A stretch of DNA of 64,000 bases, taken from positions 14,812 to 78,811 of the forward strand of contig DAIUEJ010000007.1 in the NCBI GenBank assembly GCA_036845225.1, given 5' to 3'. A model generated the notes under the pieces. It had not been told where the DNA came from. It saw only the letters and a program-made list of their open reading frames with translations, and made no database searches. Origin of the DNA: FEN-680 sp036845225. Its GTDB lineage: Bacteria > Actinomycetota > Geothermincolia > Fen-727 > Anoxymicrobiaceae. This document shows, one piece after another, positions 32,416 to 40,967 of this stretch. The stretch's first letter is position 1. The number at the start of each line of letters is the position of its first letter. The translations under genes were made by a program, and so were the position numbers.

Positions 32416-33891
32416 TTACTCCGTCGGCCTCATGTCAACAATGCGCATGGCCTTAAGCGTCACCGTCGGGTCGAATATCTCGGACATCTCCACGAAATCG
32501 ATCTTCGCCGTCATCTCCACGGCCTTGCGCATGCGCTCCTGGAGCTCCACCTCGATCTCGCCCTCGGCGCGCGACGGCATCGCCGCCACCTTGATGATGA
32601 GCTCGTCCCCGGAGTACGGGTCGTTCGGATCCTTGGTGGTCAGGACGATCTGGTACTCGGCGACACCTGCGGTGTTCGCGATCTCGTCGCGCATGATCTC
32701 CGGGTTTATCAGCGTCCCCTTGAGGTTGATGAGCTCGCTGGTGCGGCTCGCGTAGGTGCTGCCGACGGCGACCTGCATCCGGACGCTGTTGCGCCCGCAG
32801 TGCGGGCACGTCTCGTGCGTGATGGCGGCGAAGTCCCCGATGACATAGCGCAAGAGGACTGTCCCGGTGCGCACGAGGTGTGTGATGCAGAGCAGTCCCA
32901 CTTCGCCGTCGGGAACGCGCTCACCGGTCTCCTCGTCCACGACCTCGAAGAAATACGAGCCGGGGTCGGGCGAGTGGCAGCCCGAGAATTCCTCGCACTC
33001 GGACAGGGCTCCCTGCATCTCGGTGAAGCCGTACGAGTTCGAGATGAACGGGCGGTCGGCGCCCATGTTCTCGAGCCGCATCCGGATGTCGTCGCGCATG
33101 CCCTTCGGCGCGGCCTCACCCAGCAGCTGGCACCCGAGGATGTGCGAATAGTCGCGGCCCTGCTCCTCCGCCTTCATTATCACCCGGCGCACGAAGCTCC
33201 CGATCCCAACCAGGACATCCGCCTCGGTGTACTCGATGAGCTCGATGGCGTAGTCCATGCTTCGGTGAATGTGGAACTCCTCGTGCGGCATGCCCGTGCA
33301 GGCGAACGCGCCCTGCCCCAGCGGCGACATGGTGATGATATCGCGCGCCCGGAAGAACCCGATGTGAGGGATAGGGCCGAGCGGGAAGAGGTTCACCGTG
33401 TGCATGCCTGAGATGGCTCCCCCGATCTTCATAGCCCGGAAGATGAGCTGATAGGTCGCGTAGGCGTCGTTGATGGTGTTGTAGAAGGGCGTTGGCACGC
33501 CAGTCGTGGTGCCGGTAGTGTAGGTGACCTCCCAGAGCCAGTCGTAGAGGGTCGCGTTGGTCAGCTTCAGCTTGAAAGCCTCAGGGTCTGCCATGTAGTC
33601 GCGCTTGTAGGTCAGCGGCAGCGCCTTGAGGTCGTCGACGGTCTGGATCTTCGCCGGGTCGATCTTCTCTCGCTTGAAGAGCTCCTTGTAGTAGGCGCTG
33701 CCGTCGGCGATGCGCTCCATCTCGCGGCGGAGGTTCTTGTTCTGCAGCGCGAGGATATCGTCCTTTGAGAAGAAGTTAGGGTCGTCTTTGTCCTCGGCGT
33801 ACAGGGGCTCGCTCGCGATGAACTTCAGGGTGTTCTCGGGAGTGACCTCGAACGCGGTCATCGAGCCGTCGGGGTTTCGCATCCGGAGCAT
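32416..33891 (-). CDS. Phenylacetate-CoA ligase-like adenylate-forming enzyme, 491 aa
   Basis: GGAGG six bases before ATG. The P-loop TYTTGTTTGVPTPFYNT is near residue 120, the adenylation motif SYGFTEMQGAL near 278, a Cys pair in HETCPHCGRNSVRMQ near 360, and the C-terminal hinge follows. This fits the PaaK branch, which activates aryl or other acids to CoA thioesters. The substrate is not evident. It and the FeeM-like gene form a two-gene minus-strand unit, so it may supply an activated acid for acyl transfer (inference). Confidence 0.85.
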   Translation of the reverse strand: MLRMRNPDGSMTAFEVTPENTLKFIASEPLYAEDKDDPNFFSKDDILALQNKNLRREMERIADGSAYYKELFKREKIDPAKIQTVDDLKALPLTYKRDYMADPEAFKLKLTNATLYDWLWEVTYTTGTTTGVPTPFYNTINDAYATYQLIFRAMKIGGAISGMHTVNLFPLGPIPHIGFFRARDIITMSPLGQGAFACTGMPHEEFHIHRSMDYAIELIEYTEADVLVGIGSFVRRVIMKAEEQGRDYSHILGCQLLGEAAPKGMRDDIRMRLENMGADRPFISNSYGFTEMQGALSECEEFSGCHSPDPGSYFFEVVDEETGERVPDGEVGLLCITHLVRTGTVLLRYVIGDFAAITHETCPHCGRNSVRMQVAVGSTYASRTSELINLKGTLINPEIMRDEIANTAGVAEYQIVLTTKDPNDPYSGDELIIKVAAMPSRAEGEIEVELQERMRKAVEMTAKIDFVEMSEIFDPTVTLKAMRIVDMRPTE

Positions 33892-33953
33892 GGCGTTCCT
33901 CCTTCGTGCGGGTGTCGCGTGCCGGGAACAAATATATCAGAGCCACCGCAATG

Positions 33954-34073
33954 ACGTCGTTCGTTTTCCACTTTTCTTTACACTTTTTCAGCGCGAACAA
34001 TCTGCGCCACTGGGGTCTGACCCCGCTGGCGCAGCCTCGAGAAGTGTAAAGAAAAGTGGAAAACGAACGACGT
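33954..34073. repeat. Nested palindrome: 32-bp perfect inverted repeat around a Family A hairpin
   Basis: Arms at 33954-33985 and 34042-34073 are perfect reverse complements (ACGTCGTTCGTTTTCCACTT and on to ACACTT). Inside lies the hairpin CTGCGCCACTGGGGTCTGAC / CCCGCTGGCGCAG. It sits between two minus-strand genes, 8 bases after the hydrolase stop. Degenerate copies of the outer arm (Family D) occur near 45352 and 53586. Confidence 0.92.
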
Positions 34074-34080
34074 AACCTGG

Positions 34081-35100
34081 TTACTTCATCACTTTCTTGA
34101 GCCACGTCGAGACCGCCGGGATGATCTCGTCCACGAAGTCCGTCATCACCAGGTGGTATGCCTCCGGCAGGTACAGGAACTCCTTCTCGCAGGTCAGCCG
34201 GCCGTAGACGCGACGCACGTAATCTTCCGGGAAGATATTGTCGTGCCCCGCATGGACGACCATCACGGGTGTCTCTATCTCCTCGACCTTGCGCGCCATC
34301 GGGGTCGTGGACAGGGACGCCAGCGCGCGCAGGCTGATGGCACGGACCACCAGCGGGTCTTCTTTCATGAAGGCATTGAGGTCGGGGATGAAGCGGCTCT
34401 CCTCCGCTCCGAGGTTGAGGTAGAGCCATATCGGGGTCCGCAGCTCGCCGAGCGGAGACTGCGTCAGAGGAAGCAGGTACGGCAGCAGCGGCATCGCGGG
34501 CCGGAACAGTCCGGGCCACCGCGTGATGCGCTCGTTGTCCGGCTCGTCCGGGGCGATGAGGTTGTGGCACACAGCGGCTTTCAGGCGCGGGTCGGCCGCC
34601 GCGGCGTAGAAGGCGACCATGCCGCCCTGGCTGGAGCCGGAGACGGCAACCTTGTCGTTGTATGTCTCGATGGCGTGGCTTGTTACCTCGCGTGCGTCCT
34701 CGACCTGTGAGCCCAGAGTGTAGCTGCCCCGCTTGCCGCTGCTCCGGCCGTGCCCCTTGGGGTCGAACCCGACAACGTTGAAACCCTGCCGGCTGAGCTT
34801 GTACATGAACTCCAGATAGAGCAGCGCGTAAACCGCCGTCCCCGGGATGAACACCATCACGGGGTCCTCCGGTTTCGATTCAAAGTGGTACAGGTGGAGG
34901 TCGCGGCCCTCGAGGCGCAGCACCTCGTCCTTCCAGGTGCCCCATAGTCCTTCCTGGCCGAAGCGCCCCATGAGCGCCTTGCCGTACGCGTCGGTCTCCT
35001 CGACGGGCGGGACGGGCCTGTTCATCTCGTAGTAGCTGTAGCCGGCCCATCCAAGCATCCCTGACGCGGCTGCAGCGGCGGCCTTCTTCTTGAACGCCAT
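34081..35100 (-). CDS. Membrane-anchored alpha/beta hydrolase, 339 aa
   Basis: Start at 35100 is preferred (AAAGGAG upstream); an ATG at 35124 is possible. A hydrophobic Ala-rich N-terminal segment (residues 5-25) may anchor it or act as a signal. Motifs: VMVFIPGTAVY near 85, GFDPKGHGRSSG, nucleophile elbow SGSSQGGM near 155, Asp in MVVHAGHDNIFPED near 290 and His in PEAYHLVM near 322. A serine hydrolase or monoacylglycerol-lipase-like enzyme; substrate unknown. Confidence 0.85.
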   Translation of the reverse strand: MAFKKKAAAAAASGMLGWAGYSYYEMNRPVPPVEETDAYGKALMGRFGQEGLWGTWKDEVLRLEGRDLHLYHFESKPEDPVMVFIPGTAVYALLYLEFMYKLSRQGFNVVGFDPKGHGRSSGKRGSYTLGSQVEDAREVTSHAIETYNDKVAVSGSSQGGMVAFYAAAADPRLKAAVCHNLIAPDEPDNERITRWPGLFRPAMPLLPYLLPLTQSPLGELRTPIWLYLNLGAEESRFIPDLNAFMKEDPLVVRAISLRALASLSTTPMARKVEEIETPVMVVHAGHDNIFPEDYVRRVYGRLTCEKEFLYLPEAYHLVMTDFVDEIIPAVSTWLKKVMK

Positions 35101-35265
35101 CAACAGGCTCCTTTCGCAAGACATGAACGGTCAGCGAGAATCTCTCACATGCCGGTTGTTCCCGCAAGTTGGCGGACGTAATCCAGGTGACCTGCGAACA
35201 AGGTGAGCAGGCAGAGCGCCGCAAAGACTATTGTGTGACCGTCATATGGAGACTGGGGGTATGAC

Positions 35266-35910
35266 ATGTACTTCGCATACACCGAAGCGGCCGAGCAAGC
35301 CCTCCGTAACCTGAGGAGCACCGCAAACTTCCAGTGGTTCCTGATCCCGCTGCTGGCGTTCTGCTTCTACGTCTATTTCGTGGAGGTCGAGCGCAAGAAC
35401 TGGAACGTCATCATGGCGGGCCTGGCGTTCTGGGGGCTCGAGTGGTTCCTGGAGATCTGCAACGCGCTGTGACTGCGCGGCACCCACCACGCCGCCGTGT
35501 GGTTGGCGCCGGGGAGGTCGGCGTACCTGATCATGGTCGGGCTGACTATCGAGATAAGCATGATGTTCCTCGTGGCGGGCGTGATCCTCGCGAAGAGCCT
35601 GCCGGCCGACAAGAAGATGAAGATCCGGGGGATCCCGAACAGGTGGGTCCTCATCGTGGCGTACTCGCTGCTGTTCGTCTTCATCGAGGTGATACTGCAC
35701 TTCTGGGGCGTGCTGGTGTGGACCTACTGGTGGTGGAACTGGCCGTTCGTGCTGCTCATCATCCTCATCGGGTACATGCCTTACATGATCTTCTCGTTCT
35801 GGATACACGACATGCCGTCGCTGAAGAAGAAGATCGTCATCGTCTCGGGCGTGTATGCGCTTGATATCGTGCTGCTGGTCGTGTTCATGGGAATACTGAA
35901 GTGGATATAA
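35266..35910 (+). CDS. Polytopic membrane protein interrupted by an in-frame TGA
   Basis: ATG 35266 follows GGGGG. Codons 1-68 encode two helices, then TGA at 35470-35472, and the same frame continues without another stop to 35910 (LRGTHHAAVWLAPGRSAYLI, then further helices). The upstream part ends mid-protein (FLEICNAL), so the two halves were one 214-codon gene. The TGA may be a nonsense mutation, an assembly error or a recoded codon. A weak hairpin GCGGC/GCCGC follows the TGA, but its loop lacks the GGU of the fdhA SECIS. About five or six membrane helices; family not recognised. Confidence 0.6.
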
Positions 35911-35983
35911 CTTCTCCCTCCCCCTTCAGCGGTGGGGCTTGATGTCCCCTCCCCCTTGAGGGGGGAGGGTCGGGGTGGGGGTG
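35911..35983. repeat. Family C repeat, two parts
   Basis: CTTCTCCCTCCCCCTTCAGC, then CCCCTCCCCCTTGAGGGGGG followed by AGGGTCGGGGTGGGGGTG. Same unit, opposite orientation, at 23387-23433. Confidence 0.85.
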
Positions 35984-36002
35984 CAATGAAAGGGAGGCGA
36001 GA

Positions 36003-36779
36003 GTGACCACACTGAAAGCCGTGCTGGCCCTGATGGACTTCAGCGACAGTCATCCGAGGCTGATCAAGTACCTGGCGCGCCCGATCGCGAACGCGCCGGT
36101 GTTGTCGGCGAGGCTGCCGGTGATGGTCCGCGCGTACATGGGGGCGACCTCCTTCGACATCCACGACGTCGACGTGGAGAACGGGCGGTACGGAATAGGC
36201 GGGGTGGACGAGATCATGTTCGGCTCGGAGTTGCTGCGGGTCCTGCACCTGGTGCTCGCACGGATGGGGCCTGCGGAGCAGGAGCGGGCGCTCTATGACA
36301 TCGGGTTCCTGACAGGCTATTACGAGGCAAAGGACGCCGTGAGGAAAGGGCGCTGGGCGCCGCGCGTGCTGGTCCCCCTGATAACGAGCGCGGGCTTGCT
36401 CGAGCGTGTGCGCAGCGACCCGACCATGGCGGAGTTCCTCAACAAGGTGCTCGCGACCGAGTCCCGCATCATCATCAATGAAGGCGGCTGGGGGAGCGTG
36501 GAGGAGTTCGACTTCAGCTCGACCCCGCTCCGGGCGGTCCTCGCGAACTCGCAGGAGGCTGCCTGGATGGGGCCATCCGACAGCCCGGTCTGCCACTACT
36601 TCGCTGGCGGAGCGGCGGGACACGCGAGCGCGATCACGGGTGAGTTCTTCGAGGGCAGGGAGGTCGAGTGCGCCGCCGCCGGGGCGCGGAGGTGCGTCTT
36701 CGAGATGACGCCGGCTGTCGAGAGCGAAGCCGAACTCGAGCGCCGTGAGATGGCTGCTGCGCTGCTGGCGCTTCGCTGA
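36003..36779 (+). CDS. V4R-domain protein, 258 aa
   Basis: GTG start with GGGAGG. The C-terminal ~70 residues carry the V4R (4-vinyl reductase) signature: SPVCHYFAGGAAGHASAITG, then EFFEGREVECAAAGARRCVFEM. V4R domains bind small hydrocarbons or tetrapyrrole-like ligands and often have Cys pairs, as here. The N-terminal ~160 residues are helical and unassigned. No membrane segment. It may be a ligand sensor; there is no output domain. Its gene follows the interrupted membrane-protein gene by about 90 bases across a repeat. Confidence 0.85.
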   Translation: MTTLKAVLALMDFSDSHPRLIKYLARPIANAPVLSARLPVMVRAYMGATSFDIHDVDVENGRYGIGGVDEIMFGSELLRVLHLVLARMGPAEQERALYDIGFLTGYYEAKDAVRKGRWAPRVLVPLITSAGLLERVRSDPTMAEFLNKVLATESRIIINEGGWGSVEEFDFSSTPLRAVLANSQEAAWMGPSDSPVCHYFAGGAAGHASAITGEFFEGREVECAAAGARRCVFEMTPAVESEAELERREMAAALLALR

Positions 36780-36905
36780 GCAAGGTGACCGGATTGGTCT
36801 AGGTGACACAGCGGAGATGCATTTCGATGAAACGCACCACCGCTGCAAGATTTGAGGCGCCAATGCGCCGTGCGGTCAGGTTAAAACCTGCCCCCTCCCT
36901 CTTGT
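36780..36905. other. Intergenic DNA with a degenerate repeat
   Basis: GATGCATTTCG and CGCACCACCGCTG resemble worn pieces of the Family A flanks (TGCACCACCGG, GGTGCATTT). No gene, promoter or terminator is clear. The V4R and glycerol kinase genes converge here. Confidence 0.4.
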
Positions 36906-38471
36906 TCAGGCCCAGTGCTGGGCGCGCTCCACCGCCTTCTTCCAGCCGGCGTAGAGTGACTCCCGGGTCTGCGCGTCCATGTCCGGCGTGAAATCACGCT
37001 CGATCCTGTGGATGCGCAGGATGTCGTCGGGGTACTTCCAGATGCCCGCGGCGATACCGGTGAAGTATGCGGCGCCCAGCGCCGTCGCCTCCAGGATCTG
37101 GGGGCGGTCGACCTTCATGTCGAGGATGTCGGCGAGGAACTGCATGAGGAAGTTGTTGATAGACGCGCCCCCATCCGACTTGATGGAGCGCACTTCCTTC
37201 CCGATGTCTTTTTCCATGGCGTTGATGACGTCCTTGCACTGGTATGCAATCGACTCCAGCGTTGCCCGGACCACCTGCTCTTTGGTGGTGGCGCGGGAGA
37301 GCCCGATGAGCGTCCCTCGCGCGTACGGGTCCCAGTACGGCGCGGTGAGGCCGGTGAAGGCCGGGACAAGGTAGACGCCCCCCGTATCGGCGGCACAATT
37401 CGCCAGCGCCTCGCACTCGGAGGCGTCCGTGATCATCTTCATATTGTCCCGCAGGAACTGGATGGAGGAGCCGGCGCTGGAGATGATCCCCTCCAGCATG
37501 TAGGTGGTCTTGCCGTCCATCTTCCAGGCGACCAGCGGGGTGAGCTTGTGGATGGATGCGACCGCGGAGTCTCCGGTGTTGATATCGACGAAGGTGCCGG
37601 TCCCGTTAGTGCACTTGACGCTGCCCTCGTCGAAACATGCCTCGCCGAACAGCGCGGCCTGCTGGTCCGCGACCACGCTCTTGATCGGTATCGGGTCGCC
37701 GAACAGCTCGGTCACGCCGAAATCGCCGCTCGTCTCCCTGATGTCCGGCAGCTTGAGCCCGCCGGGCAGGCCGAACGGCTTGAGCAGTTGGCTGCTCCAC
37801 TTCATGCCGAACGGGTCGAACATGCCGGTTGCGCTCACGTTTGAGAAGTCGGTCGCGTGCACCTTGCCCTTCGTGTAGTTCCAGACGAGCCACGTATCGA
37901 CGGTTCCGAACAGGAGCTTGCCCGCCGCGGCTTTTTCCTTCGCGCCCTCGACGTTGTCCAGTATCCAGCGCGCGTGGGCGGATGACATCGAGGGGGTGAC
38001 GGTAAAGTGAGCGGCTGCGATAAGCATCTTGCCGACCGGGTTCTTCTTGAGTTTCTTGCTGATTGGCGCGATGCGCTGGTAAGCACCTCCCACGACGTGG
38101 AGGAGCTTGAACGGGCCGCTCCTGTTTACACGCTCGCACTCGTCGGACATCCTGGTGTCCTGCCAGGTGATGGCGTTGTACACGGGCTCGCCGGTGTCGG
38201 CGTCCCAGAGCATGCTGGTGGCACGCTGGGTAGCGATGCCCATGGCTTCGATGTCCGACGCCTTGAGGGAGGCTTTGTCGAGCGCCTTTCGAGTGACTTC
38301 CACGCACTTGTCGAAGAGGACCTTCGGCTCCTGCTCGGTCCACCCCGGCTTCGGGAAGACCTGTGGCAACTCAGCGTACTCTTCGGCGACGACGTTGGTC
38401 TCGTGGTCGTAGATGAGGGTGCGCGTGCCCGTCGTCCCGACGTCGTTCACGAGGATGTATTTCTCGCTCAA
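36906..38471 (-). CDS. Glycerol kinase-like FGGY carbohydrate kinase, 521 aa
   Basis: TTG start at 38471 behind GGGGG. The N-terminal phosphate-binding motif NDVGTTGTRTLIYD is near residue 8, GWTEQEP near 43, ATQRATSMLWD near 82, then WQDTRMSDEC near 105, and the C-terminal ATPase motif KSDGGASINNFLMQFLAD near 412. The order is that of glycerol kinase. The early motif GTTGTRT and several insertions differ from canonical GlpK (DQGTTSSR), so another polyol is possible. Confidence 0.8.
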   Translation of the reverse strand: MSEKYILVNDVGTTGTRTLIYDHETNVVAEEYAELPQVFPKPGWTEQEPKVLFDKCVEVTRKALDKASLKASDIEAMGIATQRATSMLWDADTGEPVYNAITWQDTRMSDECERVNRSGPFKLLHVVGGAYQRIAPISKKLKKNPVGKMLIAAAHFTVTPSMSSAHARWILDNVEGAKEKAAAGKLLFGTVDTWLVWNYTKGKVHATDFSNVSATGMFDPFGMKWSSQLLKPFGLPGGLKLPDIRETSGDFGVTELFGDPIPIKSVVADQQAALFGEACFDEGSVKCTNGTGTFVDINTGDSAVASIHKLTPLVAWKMDGKTTYMLEGIISSAGSSIQFLRDNMKMITDASECEALANCAADTGGVYLVPAFTGLTAPYWDPYARGTLIGLSRATTKEQVVRATLESIAYQCKDVINAMEKDIGKEVRSIKSDGGASINNFLMQFLADILDMKVDRPQILEATALGAAYFTGIAAGIWKYPDDILRIHRIERDFTPDMDAQTRESLYAGWKKAVERAQHWA

Positions 38472-38541
38472 GTCAGCCCCCTAACGCTATCGAGTGCGGC
38501 ATCGTCCATGGACAATACTAGACCCACGTGGCCCGGAGCGC

Positions 38542-38633
38542 GACTAAACTTTTTGGGGTCAGGTCCTTTTTCTTGAGTCGCTGAACGCGTGGCGACGCAC
38601 TACTGGGGTCAGGCACCGGCGGTGCATTTAGTA
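38542..38633. repeat. Two Family A repeats
   Basis: ACTAAACTTTTTGGGGTCAG followed by GTCCTTTTTC, then GCACTACTGGGGTCAGGCAC followed by CGGCGGTGCATTTAG. Confidence 0.8.
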
Positions 38634-38638
38634 AAGCA

Positions 38639-39940
38639 CTACGGGTGCTCAGGCTGGGCTGCCCGATCGTCATGCCTCACCGGCTGACCTCTCATGGTCA
38701 GTGAAGGGAAGACCAGAAGGGCGATCCCTGTGGCCAGGCAGACGCCCCCGCCGACGAGGATCGCAACCTCCGTCGAGGTGAGCTCCGACAGATAAGCGAG
38801 GAGCTGGCCCCCGATCGGGAAGCCTCCGACCAGGAGCATGATGAACAGGCTCGATACACGTCCCCGCATCTCGCGCTCGGAGTTGCCCTGCAAGGTGGCG
38901 TTGATGGCAGACGCCAGTACCATGAAGCTGCCCCCGAAGCCGATAGAGGTCACGCAGGTCAGCCAGTAGGTCCGCGATAACCCGAAAGCGATAAGGACCA
39001 CGCCGAGCGCGACGGCGGAGCCTCTGATGACGTTTCGCGAGTCGAAACGGTCATCCAGCCAGGTGACGAGCGGCGCGCCTATGGCGGCCCCCAGACCGTA
39101 CAGCCCGAGTATCAGCCCGTAGCTGCCGGCGCCGCGATGGAATACGTCTTTCGCCACAGCGGGCATCAGGACCAGCACGGAGAACCCGAAGAAAGCCACC
39201 ACGGTGATGACCATCAGCAGCCAGAACATGTACCTGTTCCGCCACACGTGCGTGAAAGCCGCGCCCATGTGCCGCAGCCTCCCTTCCTCAGGCATCGGGA
39301 CGCCGGGAGTATGTGTCCTGACCAGCAGGATCGCCCCGATCACGAACAGGAAGCTGATGCCGTTGATGTAGAAAGCGGTCCCGGCCGACCAGACGCTGAT
39401 GATGATGGCCCCGAGCGCCGGGCCCACGAAGCGGGCGAGGTTGAACTGTGCGGCGTTGAGGGCGACGGCATTTAGGAGGTCGCGGGGCGGCACCAGGTCG
39501 GGCATGATCGACTGCCATGCCGGGAGAAGCAGGGCTGTGGCGATTCCCATGACTACGCTGATGACCATTATCACAGGGAGGTTCGCGACGCCCACGGTAG
39601 TGGCGATGGCGAGAGCGAAGGCGTCTACCATCATGACCGACTGGCCGACAAGGATCAGCTTCTTCCGGTCAAGGTAATCCGCGAGCGACCCGGCGTAGAG
39701 CGACAGGAACAGCACGGGCAGGTAGCTGGCGAAATTGACCCAGCCGACCCAGGCGTTGGAGCCGGTGAGCACCTTGATGTACCAGAGGAGGGCGGCTGTC
39801 TGGATCCAGGTGCCCACGTTGGATATGAAAGCTCCCGACCAGAGCACGCTGAAGTCCCGGTTGGCGAAGGCCGAGAGGACCCCGCCTCGCAGCGGTGAGC
39901 TTCGAGGAGGCCGGTTGCTGACCACAGGTGGTGAAGTCAC
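38639..39940 (-). CDS. MFS exporter (EntS/MFS_3 type), 433 aa
   Basis: Start chosen as GTG at 39940, which overlaps the TGA of the upstream DUF3795 gene (translational coupling); the longer frame would read through that gene out of frame. Twelve or so hydrophobic helices, with the MFS loop motif ADYLDRKKLIL near residue 78 and a cognate loop WLDDRFDSRN near 300. This branch exports siderophores, drugs or other small molecules. Substrate unknown. Confidence 0.85.
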   Translation of the reverse strand: MTSPPVVSNRPPRSSPLRGGVLSAFANRDFSVLWSGAFISNVGTWIQTAALLWYIKVLTGSNAWVGWVNFASYLPVLFLSLYAGSLADYLDRKKLILVGQSVMMVDAFALAIATTVGVANLPVIMVISVVMGIATALLLPAWQSIMPDLVPPRDLLNAVALNAAQFNLARFVGPALGAIIISVWSAGTAFYINGISFLFVIGAILLVRTHTPGVPMPEEGRLRHMGAAFTHVWRNRYMFWLLMVITVVAFFGFSVLVLMPAVAKDVFHRGAGSYGLILGLYGLGAAIGAPLVTWLDDRFDSRNVIRGSAVALGVVLIAFGLSRTYWLTCVTSIGFGGSFMVLASAINATLQGNSEREMRGRVSSLFIMLLVGGFPIGGQLLAYLSELTSTEVAILVGGGVCLATGIALLVFPSLTMRGQPVRHDDRAAQPEHP

Positions 39941-40389
39941 TTCTTCCCGGGCGGGCTGTACCAGAGGCGCTTTCCTTGAGCGAAAGCATCGACGCCCGAC
40001 TTCTTGATCGCCCGGAGGTTCTTCAGGTGCGCATCGCCGTGAACAGGCACGAGGAACACCAGCTTTGTGCAACTGGAGAAGTCCTCGCACTCCCAGCAGC
40101 CGGCATACTCTTTCTTGATAGCGCACTTTGCGATGTTGCAGAACTTCGAGCGCGACCCTCCCCGGGAGCCCTTGCAGCGCAGCTTCACCATGGCGCCGAG
40201 CACGTCGTAACACTGCTGGTAGTTCTTGAACTCGGGGAAGGGGATGACATCGGCCAGCTCACTGAACCTGGTGTCGCGCAACTCCTTTCGCAGGTCGCGC
40301 GCCAGGTCCGGTATCGTGCCCTGGCCGAAACTGCAGTCTCCGCAGTAGAGCCCGCAGTAGGCGGTCCGCGCAAGGTAGTCCTCAGCCAT
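39937..40389 (-). CDS. DUF3795 Cys-rich protein, 150 aa
   Basis: ATG at 40389 behind GGGAGG. The signature Cys pattern of DUF3795 is present: YCGLYCGDCSFG near residue 13, then CKGSRGG, FCNIAKCAIKK and GCWECEDFSSC near 100. These Cys residues likely bind zinc or an iron-sulfur cluster. The function of the family is unknown. It is coupled to the MFS gene by a four-base stop-start overlap. Confidence 0.85.
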   Translation of the reverse strand: MAEDYLARTAYCGLYCGDCSFGQGTIPDLARDLRKELRDTRFSELADVIPFPEFKNYQQCYDVLGAMVKLRCKGSRGGSRSKFCNIAKCAIKKEYAGCWECEDFSSCTKLVFLVPVHGDAHLKNLRAIKKSGVDAFAQGKRLWYSPPGKK

Positions 40390-40558
40390 GGTTCCTCCCA
40401 GAGTAGCAGTAGTGAATATCAATCGGCACTGACATTAATTCAGAGCGCACTCGCCGGCGTCAAGGTTCAGAAGAGTCATTGCGCCGCTCGTGGTTCCGGG
40501 AGTAGCATTGGAACAGGCAAGACCACCACCAGAGATGCACGAAGACGGAGGAAGCAAC

Positions 40559-40870
40559 ATGGCATTCATCGCGGCTTTCATGGCGCACGCACCGGACGCG
40601 AACCCGGAGGACATCGGCCTGGTCGAGACCCCGACCTACAAGCTCTACTCGGTCTGCGTGCGGGACCAGGAGCAGGCGCTAGTGACCGCGCGCAAGCTGG
40701 TCGAGGAGCTGGGGGTCGAGTCGATCATCCTGTGCCCGGGGTTCAAGAACAAGGACATCGCAGAGCTGGACGAGCTGGTCGGGGCAGACTGCGGCGTGAA
40801 CGTATCGAGGGGGGATGCGCCCTCGGGCGCCGTCGCGATGCGCGCCATGAAGCGAGAAGGCTGGTTCTAA
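40559..40870 (+). CDS. DUF6506-like small protein, 103 aa
   Basis: ATG at 40559 with GGAGGAAG upstream; the longer frame from 40490 has no ribosome binding site. The sequence MAFIAAFMAHAPDANPED, then SIILCPGFKNKDIAEL and NVSRGDAPSGAVAMRAMKRE resembles a small alpha/beta protein family I know as DUF6506. No membrane or Cys motif. Function unknown. The stop is the first base group of a 35-bp inverted repeat. Confidence 0.7.
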   Translation: MAFIAAFMAHAPDANPEDIGLVETPTYKLYSVCVRDQEQALVTARKLVEELGVESIILCPGFKNKDIAELDELVGADCGVNVSRGDAPSGAVAMRAMKREGWF

Positions 40871-40965
40871 ACGCAAAATAGGGACAGGCACCTTTTTGCA
40901 TTTTCTGCTGTCCATCGGTAGACGATGTATAAATGCAAAAAGGTGCCTGTCCCTATTTTGCGTTT
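40869..40965. repeat. 35-bp perfect inverted repeat between convergent genes
   Basis: Arms 40869-40903 and 40931-40965 are perfect reverse complements (AAACGCAAAATAGGGACAGG then CACCTTTTTGCATTT), separated by 27 bases. Each arm contains GGGACAGGCACC with A/T flanks. It ends both the DUF6506-like and the enolase-like genes, so a bidirectional terminator role is likely. Confidence 0.92.
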
Positions 40966-40967
40966 TT

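Noticed and set aside
35470..35500. A canonical SECIS after the TGA in the membrane-protein gene
   Set aside because: The GCGGC/GCCGC stem has the loop ACCCACCAC without the G/GU features seen in the fdhA element, so I do not call it a SECIS.
36803..36991. Small ORF between the V4R and glycerol kinase genes
   Set aside because: It is Arg/Pro-rich low-complexity sequence over a degenerate repeat, overlaps the kinase gene and lacks a ribosome binding site.
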